10,551 nt of DNA from Betaproteobacteria bacterium HGW-Betaproteobacteria-8 (GTDB lineage Bacteria; Pseudomonadota; Gammaproteobacteria; Burkholderiales; Methylophilaceae). Where the stretch lies: contig PHCD01000064.1 in assembly GCA_002842135.1 (NCBI GenBank), positions 1 through 10,551 on the forward strand. The letters are read 5' to 3'. The notes below the pieces were generated by a model. The model had not been told where the DNA came from, made no database searches, and worked only from the letters and a program-made list of their open reading frames with translations. The translations under genes were made by a program, and so were the position numbers. Of the stretch, positions 7,523 through 10,551 are shown in pieces (the stretch's first letter is position 1; the number at the start of each line of letters is the position of its first letter).

Positions 7523-8194
7523 ATGAGCCAACCAGAGATTATTCCTGTCATCGCAATTGATGGCCCTTCCGCTTCCGGTAAGGGCACGGTCGCACAGCGC
7601 GTCGCCAAGGCGCTGGGCTATCATTACCTGGATTCCGGGGCGCTATACCGGCTGGTTGCGCTGGCAGCAAAAACCCGCAACATCTCCTGGCAGGATGCCA
7701 AAGCGCTAGCAGAAATGGCGGCAACACTGGATATCCGTTTCGAGGACGAGCGGATTCTGCTGGACGGCGCAGATGTCAGCGATGAAGTACGCTCCGAAGA
7801 AATGGGCAAGGGTGCCTCGGAAGTGGCAGTGCACGCCGAACTCAGAGCCGCACTGCTGGACCTGCAGCACAGTTTCCGCCAGGCACCGGGACTGGTCGCG
7901 GATGGCCGGGATATGGCAACCGTGGTTTTCCCCGATGCGATGACCAAAATCTATCTTACGGCCAGTGCCGAGGTGAGGGCGGAACGCAGATATAAGCAGT
8001 TGATGCAGAAAGGAAAGCATGCTAACCTGCACGACATTCTGCACGATTTGCAGCAACGTGACGCCAGAGACAGTCAACGCTCCGCCGCCCCATTGCAACA
8101 ATGCAAAGAGGCCCGGCTGCTGGAGACCAGTCAGCTGACTATTGAAGAAGCTGTCCGCTTTGTTCTCGACGCAGCCAGTGAACGCCTGAAATAG
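7523..8194 (+). CDS. cmk: Cytidylate kinase
   Basis: Cmk phosphorylates CMP and dCMP with ATP, recycling cytidine nucleotides for RNA, DNA and CDP-lipid synthesis. The 223-residue product matches the usual bacterial length. It carries the P-loop GPSASGKGT (14-22), YLDSGALYR (substrate side), DGRDMATVVFPDA, the RAERRY helix and the LID signature RDARDSQRSAAPL. ATG 7523 is the natural start, nine residues before the first strand of the P-loop fold, although the Shine-Dalgarno is weak. It is placed between aroA and rpsA as in E. coli and many proteobacteria. A terminator-like hairpin lies between cmk and rpsA, so read-through from cmk into rpsA may be limited. Confidence 0.97.
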   Translation: MSQPEIIPVIAIDGPSASGKGTVAQRVAKALGYHYLDSGALYRLVALAAKTRNISWQDAKALAEMAATLDIRFEDERILLDGADVSDEVRSEEMGKGASEVAVHAELRAALLDLQHSFRQAPGLVADGRDMATVVFPDAMTKIYLTASAEVRAERRYKQLMQKGKHANLHDILHDLQQRDARDSQRSAAPLQQCKEARLLETSQLTIEEAVRFVLDAASERLK

Positions 8195-8205
8195 AAAATC
8201 TCGAC

Positions 8206-8225
8206 GTTGTTATTTGTATAACAAC
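8206..8225 (+). repeat. Perfect 8-bp inverted repeat upstream of rpsA
   Basis: GTTGTTAT (8206-8213) and ATAACAAC (8218-8225) are exact reverse complements around TTGT. The dyad overlaps the -35 region of the candidate rpsA promoter, as an operator might. No T run follows, so it is not a terminator. Confidence 0.75.
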
Positions 8226-8241
8226 ATCAACGTGTTAGAAT
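8214..8241 (+). promoter_or_regulatory. Candidate rpsA promoter with extended -10
   Basis: TTGTAT (8214-8219), a 16-nt spacer and TAGAAT (8236-8241) preceded by TGT form a reasonable sigma-70 promoter with an extended -10 element. Transcription would start near 8248, about 80 nt before rpsA. A separate promoter fits the high expression expected for S1. Confidence 0.6.
8225..8237 (+). promoter_or_regulatory. Near-consensus IHF site in the rpsA promoter
   Basis: CATCAACGTGTTA matches the E. coli IHF consensus WATCAANNNNTTR at all fixed positions except the first (C instead of A/T). It covers the spacer and edge of the -10 box. ihfB, coding for one IHF subunit, lies downstream in the same unit, and IHF autoregulation of ihfB is known in E. 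coli. Sequence match only. Confidence 0.4.
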
Positions 8242-8253
8242 GAACATTATGGT

Positions 8254-8284
8254 GCCGTAAACCCCAAAGGTTTGTGGCTTTTTT
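8254..8284 (+). terminator. Terminator-like hairpin in the rpsA leader
   Basis: GCCGTAAACC (8254-8263) pairs with GGTTTGTGGC (8269-8278), 10 bp with two G-U wobbles, around the loop CCAAA. Six Ts follow (8279-8284). It has all marks of an intrinsic terminator but sits downstream of the candidate rpsA promoter and 42 nt before the rpsA ATG. It could end cmk transcripts, act as an attenuator, or protect the mRNA 5' end. Confidence 0.75.
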
Positions 8285-8326
8285 AACTTTCCCCGCCGCC
8301 AGGTGGGATACTACTAGGTATTTTTA

Positions 8327-10036
8327 ATGGCTAACGTTTCCACAACCCCATCTTCCATGGAAAGCTTTGCAGCACTGTTCGAGGAGAGCCTGGCTCGCCA
8401 GGAAATGCGCTCCGGCGAAGTTATCACTGCTGAAGTTATTTCCGTAGACTCCGATTTCGTTATCGTCAATGCTGGTCTCAAGTCCGAAAGCGTGATCAAT
8501 ACCGCTGAATTCCGCGACGACCAAGGCAATATCGAAGTTAACGTAGGCGACTTTGTTAAAGTCGCAATCGAAAAACTTGAAGATGGTTACGGTTCTACCG
8601 TTCTTTCTCGCGACAAAGCGAAGAAGATGCAAGCATGGCTCGATCTGGAAGAAGCCATGAACGAAGCCCGCGTCATCAAGGGCATGATCAGCGGCCGCGT
8701 CAAGGGCGGCCTGACCGTTATGGTCAACGGCATTCGCGCCTTCCTGCCAGGCTCACTGGTTGACCTGCGCCCAGTCAAGGACACTACCCCATTCGAAAAC
8801 AAGGAATGGGATTTCAAGGTTATCAAGCTTGATCGCAAACGTAACAACGTGGTTGTTTCCCGTCGTGCCGTGCTGGAAGACAGCATGGGTGCTGACCGCG
8901 AAGCACTGCTGGACTCACTGAAAGAAGGCGCAGTGGTCAAGGGTATCGTCAAGAACATCACCGACTACGGTGCATTCGTTGACTTGGGCGGTATTGACGG
9001 CCTGCTGCACATCACCGACCTGGCATGGCGCCGCGTCAAGCACCCATCCGAAGTGCTGACCGTTGGTGAAGAAGTTGAAGCGAAGATCCTCAAGTTCGAT
9101 CAAGAGAAGAACCGCGTATCCCTCGGTATCAAGCAACTGGGCGACGACCCATGGGTTGCATTGAGCCGTCGTTACCCAGTCAGCACCCGCCTGTTCGGCA
9201 AGGTGACCAACCTGACCGACTACGGTGCATTCGTTGAAATCGAACCAGGCATCGAAGGCCTGGTACACGTTTCCGAAATGGACTGGACCAACAAGAACGT
9301 ACACCCAGCCAAGATCGCTCAATTGGGCGACGAAGTTGAAGTCATGATTCTTGAGATCGACGAAGATCGCCGCCGTCTGTCCCTCGGCATGAAGCAATGC
9401 CAAGCCAACCCTTGGGATGAATTTGCAGCCACCCACAAGAAGGGTGACAAGGTCAGCGGCCAGATCAAGTCCATCACCGATTTCGGCGTATTCATCGGCT
9501 TGCCAGGCGGCATTGACGGCCTGATTCACCTGTCCGACCTATCCTGGAACCAGACTGGCGAAGAGGCGATTCGCAACTTCAAGAAGGGCGACGAAGTTTC
9601 TGCAGTTGTCCTGGCCATCGATGTCGAGAAAGAGCGTATCTCCCTCGGCGTGAAGCAAATGGACAGCGATCCATTCAACGCTTACACCGCCATTAACGAC
9701 AAGGGCGCGATTGTTACCGGCACCGTCAAGTCCATTGACGACAAGGGTGCAGTCATTACGCTGGATGGTGAAGTTGAAGGTTATCTGCGTGCCGCTGACA
9801 TCTCCAAGGAAAAGGTTACTGACGTAGCCGCAGTACTGAAAGAAGGTCAGGAGATCGAAGCACGTATCGTTAACGTAGACCGCAAGAATCGTACAATTGG
9901 CTTGTCCATCAAGGCCAAGGATCAACCGGAAGCCGCCGATACAGCGCAGAAGTTCGATGCTGACTCCGGCAATGCAGGCACCACAAGTCTGGGCGCCCTG
10001 TTGAAGGCTAAACTTGACGGCAAAAACAAAGAATAA
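8327..10036 (+). CDS. rpsA: 30S ribosomal protein S1
   Basis: S1 binds mRNA on the 30S subunit and helps initiate translation, especially on messages with weak Shine-Dalgarno sequences. The 569-residue product has six S1 (OB-fold) domains starting near residues 30, 115, 201, 286, 373 and 460. Domains 3-5 carry the best motifs ([50 protein letters not shown]). The tail ends with [12 protein letters not shown] as in other betaproteobacterial S1 proteins. E. coli S1 is 557 residues, so this is full length. The start ATG 8327 has only a short AGG (8316-8318) and a U-rich stretch before it. That resembles the weak, structured leader through which S1 represses its own synthesis in E. coli; autoregulation here is inferred. 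Codon use is visibly more biased than in flanking genes (AAG for Lys, GAA for Glu), as expected for high expression. It ends 12 nt before ihfB. Confidence 0.98.
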   Translation: MANVSTTPSSMESFAALFEESLARQEMRSGEVITAEVISVDSDFVIVNAGLKSESVINTAEFRDDQGNIEVNVGDFVKVAIEKLEDGYGSTVLSRDKAKKMQAWLDLEEAMNEARVIKGMISGRVKGGLTVMVNGIRAFLPGSLVDLRPVKDTTPFENKEWDFKVIKLDRKRNNVVVSRRAVLEDSMGADREALLDSLKEGAVVKGIVKNITDYGAFVDLGGIDGLLHITDLAWRRVKHPSEVLTVGEEVEAKILKFDQEKNRVSLGIKQLGDDPWVALSRRYPVSTRLFGKVTNLTDYGAFVEIEPGIEGLVHVSEMDWTNKNVHPAKIAQLGDEVEVMILEIDEDRRRLSLGMKQCQANPWDEFAATHKKGDKVSGQIKSITDFGVFIGLPGGIDGLIHLSDLSWNQTGEEAIRNFKKGDEVSAVVLAIDVEKERISLGVKQMDSDPFNAYTAINDKGAIVTGTVKSIDDKGAVITLDGEVEGYLRAADISKEKVTDVAAVLKEGQEIEARIVNVDRKNRTIGLSIKAKDQPEAADTAQKFDADSGNAGTTSLGALLKAKLDGKNKE

Positions 10037-10048
10037 GGCAATCTAGCC

Positions 10049-10333
10049 ATGACAAAATCAGAGCTGATTGCCAACTTGGCAGCGCGCTTTCCACAACTGG
10101 TGGTCAAGGATGCAGAGCTTTCTGTTAAAACCATTCTTGACTCCATGTCGGACAAGCTCGCAGCTGGCGAGCGCATCGAGATCCGCGGATTCGGTAGTTT
10201 CAGTTTGAACTATCGTCCACCGCGCCTTGGTCGCAATCCAAAAACCGGCACCAAGGTGCAAGTACCCGAGAAATACGTACCGCACTTCAAGGCTGGCAAG
10301 GAACTGCGCGAGCGCGTTGATTTAGCCGAGTAG
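10049..10333 (+). CDS. ihfB: Integration host factor subunit beta
   Basis: IHF beta pairs with IHF alpha to bind and sharply bend DNA at specific sites, acting in promoter control, recombination and replication. The 94-residue product has the DNABII fold. An N-terminal helical part ([16 protein letters not shown]) is followed by [17 protein letters not shown], then the beta-arm [17 protein letters not shown] with the Asn-Pro that intercalates [13 protein letters not shown] is at the end. It is the beta subunit rather than HU or IHF alpha, judged by the rpsA linkage and the [20 protein letters not shown] stretch. AAGG overlapping the rpsA stop, 10 nt before ATG 10049, is a good Shine-Dalgarno and suggests translation coupled to rpsA. 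Two hairpins follow, the second a strong terminator. Confidence 0.97.
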   Translation: MTKSELIANLAARFPQLVVKDAELSVKTILDSMSDKLAAGERIEIRGFGSFSLNYRPPRLGRNPKTGTKVQVPEKYVPHFKAGKELRERVDLAE

Positions 10334-10345
10334 TCTTTAACTGAC

Positions 10346-10365
10346 CGAGCTATTCATATAGTTCG
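10346..10365 (+). repeat. Hairpin between ihfB and its terminator
   Basis: CGAGCTAT (10346-10353) pairs with ATAGTTCG (10358-10365) through eight positions with one G-U wobble, around TCAT. It begins 12 nt after the ihfB stop and is followed 5 nt later by the main terminator stem. It has no T run of its own. Confidence 0.6.
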
Positions 10366-10370
10366 ACAAG

Positions 10371-10411
10371 CGGCAGAGCTTCAATTTTGATTGAACCTCT
10401 GCCGTTTTTTT
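10371..10411 (+). terminator. Rho-independent terminator after ihfB
   Basis: CGGCAGAG (10371-10378) pairs with CTCTGCCG (10397-10404). Above a C-C mismatch the stem continues with TTCAAT and ATTGAA around TTTG. Seven Ts follow (10405-10411). It closes the tyrA-ihfB unit before lapA. Confidence 0.95.
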
Positions 10412-10457
10412 CGCCCTGCATTTCCAGGGTACATTAGGGCTTTGTTACAGGCTTAGG

Positions 10458-10463
10458 TAAAAT
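10458..10463 (+). promoter_or_regulatory. Weak candidate -10 box for lapA
   Basis: TAAAAT lies 6 nt before the lapA ATG, without a convincing -35. If used, the mRNA would be nearly leaderless. AGG just before it (10456-10458) could alternatively be a distant Shine-Dalgarno, so the call is weak. Confidence 0.25.
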
Positions 10464-10469
10464 AGCGCC

Positions 10470-10551
10470 ATGAGATATTTCCTTGCCATTCTGCTTGTCA
10501 TCTTGTGCCTGCTGCTGCTCGGCTTTGCCATCAAGAATGTCGAACCGGTGG
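10470..10551 (+). CDS. lapA: LapA-family (DUF1049) membrane protein, N-terminal 27 codons (partial)
   Basis: The visible start reads MRYFLAILLVILCLLLLGFA followed by IKNVEPV. That is the first transmembrane helix (about residues 4-21) and the conserved I-x-N-x-x-P/V step of LapA/DUF1049 proteins. In E. coli LapA works with LapB in the inner membrane to control lipopolysaccharide synthesis through FtsH and LpxC. In many beta- and gammaproteobacteria a lapA-lapB pair follows ihfB, and this position supports the call. The rest of the gene is outside the window. The gene follows a strong terminator by 58 nt, so it likely has its own promoter. Only 27 residues are seen, so confidence relies partly on context. 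Confidence 0.8.
   Translation, partial: MRYFLAILLVILCLLLLGFAIKNVEPV

Noticed and set aside
6626..7624. 332-codon open frame antisense to aroA and the start of cmk
   Set aside because: It lies opposite two clear genes and shows no recognisable family; long antisense frames are common in GC-rich coding DNA.
8283..8312. Second rpsA promoter after the leader hairpin (TTAACT, 18 nt, GATACT)
   Set aside because: The transcript would start about 8 nt before the ATG and exclude the Shine-Dalgarno, and both boxes are weak.
1..10551. CRISPR arrays, insertion sequences, prophage genes, tRNA or rRNA genes
   Set aside because: No regularly spaced repeats, transposase or integrase motifs, or tRNA-like folds with CCA ends were seen; almost all of the sequence is explained by housekeeping genes.

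Overview
The window reads as ordinary core chromosome of a betaproteobacterium, probably Nitrosomonadales (Methylophilaceae-like). This placement is inferred from gene order (aat-bpt; tyrA-aroA-cmk-rpsA-ihfB-lapA), protein flavour and moderate-to-high GC; no rRNA or other phylogenetic marker was compared. No phage, insertion sequence, CRISPR array, tRNA, rRNA or defence island was seen.

Layout. Positions 1-546 (minus strand) hold the first 182 codons of a YgiQ-family radical SAM protein. A 164-bp divergent spacer follows. Then comes a large membrane-anchored c-di-GMP enzyme (711-3545, plus strand; Cache-HAMP-PAS-GGDEF-EAL, all catalytic motifs intact). Two tRNA-dependent N-degron transferases follow closely, aat (to 4292) and bpt (4308-5045), closed by a strong intrinsic terminator at 5107-5150. 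A new unit starts from an extended -10 promoter near 5208-5216. It comprises tyrA and aroA (aromatic amino acid synthesis), cmk (CMP kinase), rpsA (ribosomal protein S1) and ihfB (IHF beta), closed by a terminator at 10371-10411. The first 27 codons of lapA begin at 10470 and run off the end.

Functionally there are three blocks. A c-di-GMP signalling gene lies next to the pair that tags proteins with N-terminal Leu/Phe for ClpS/ClpAP degradation. The classic tyrA-aroA-cmk-rpsA-ihfB supra-operon follows, and then the start of a LapA-family envelope gene.

The most interesting material is non-coding. The 132-bp rpsA leader packs in a perfect inverted repeat, an extended -10 promoter, a near-consensus IHF site and a terminator-like hairpin with six Ts, all before the rpsA start codon. 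The tyrA start lies in a 15-nt duplication that provides two tandem in-frame TTG starts. I found no convincing evidence of an undescribed multi-gene system; the findings are regulatory hypotheses of modest to medium interest.
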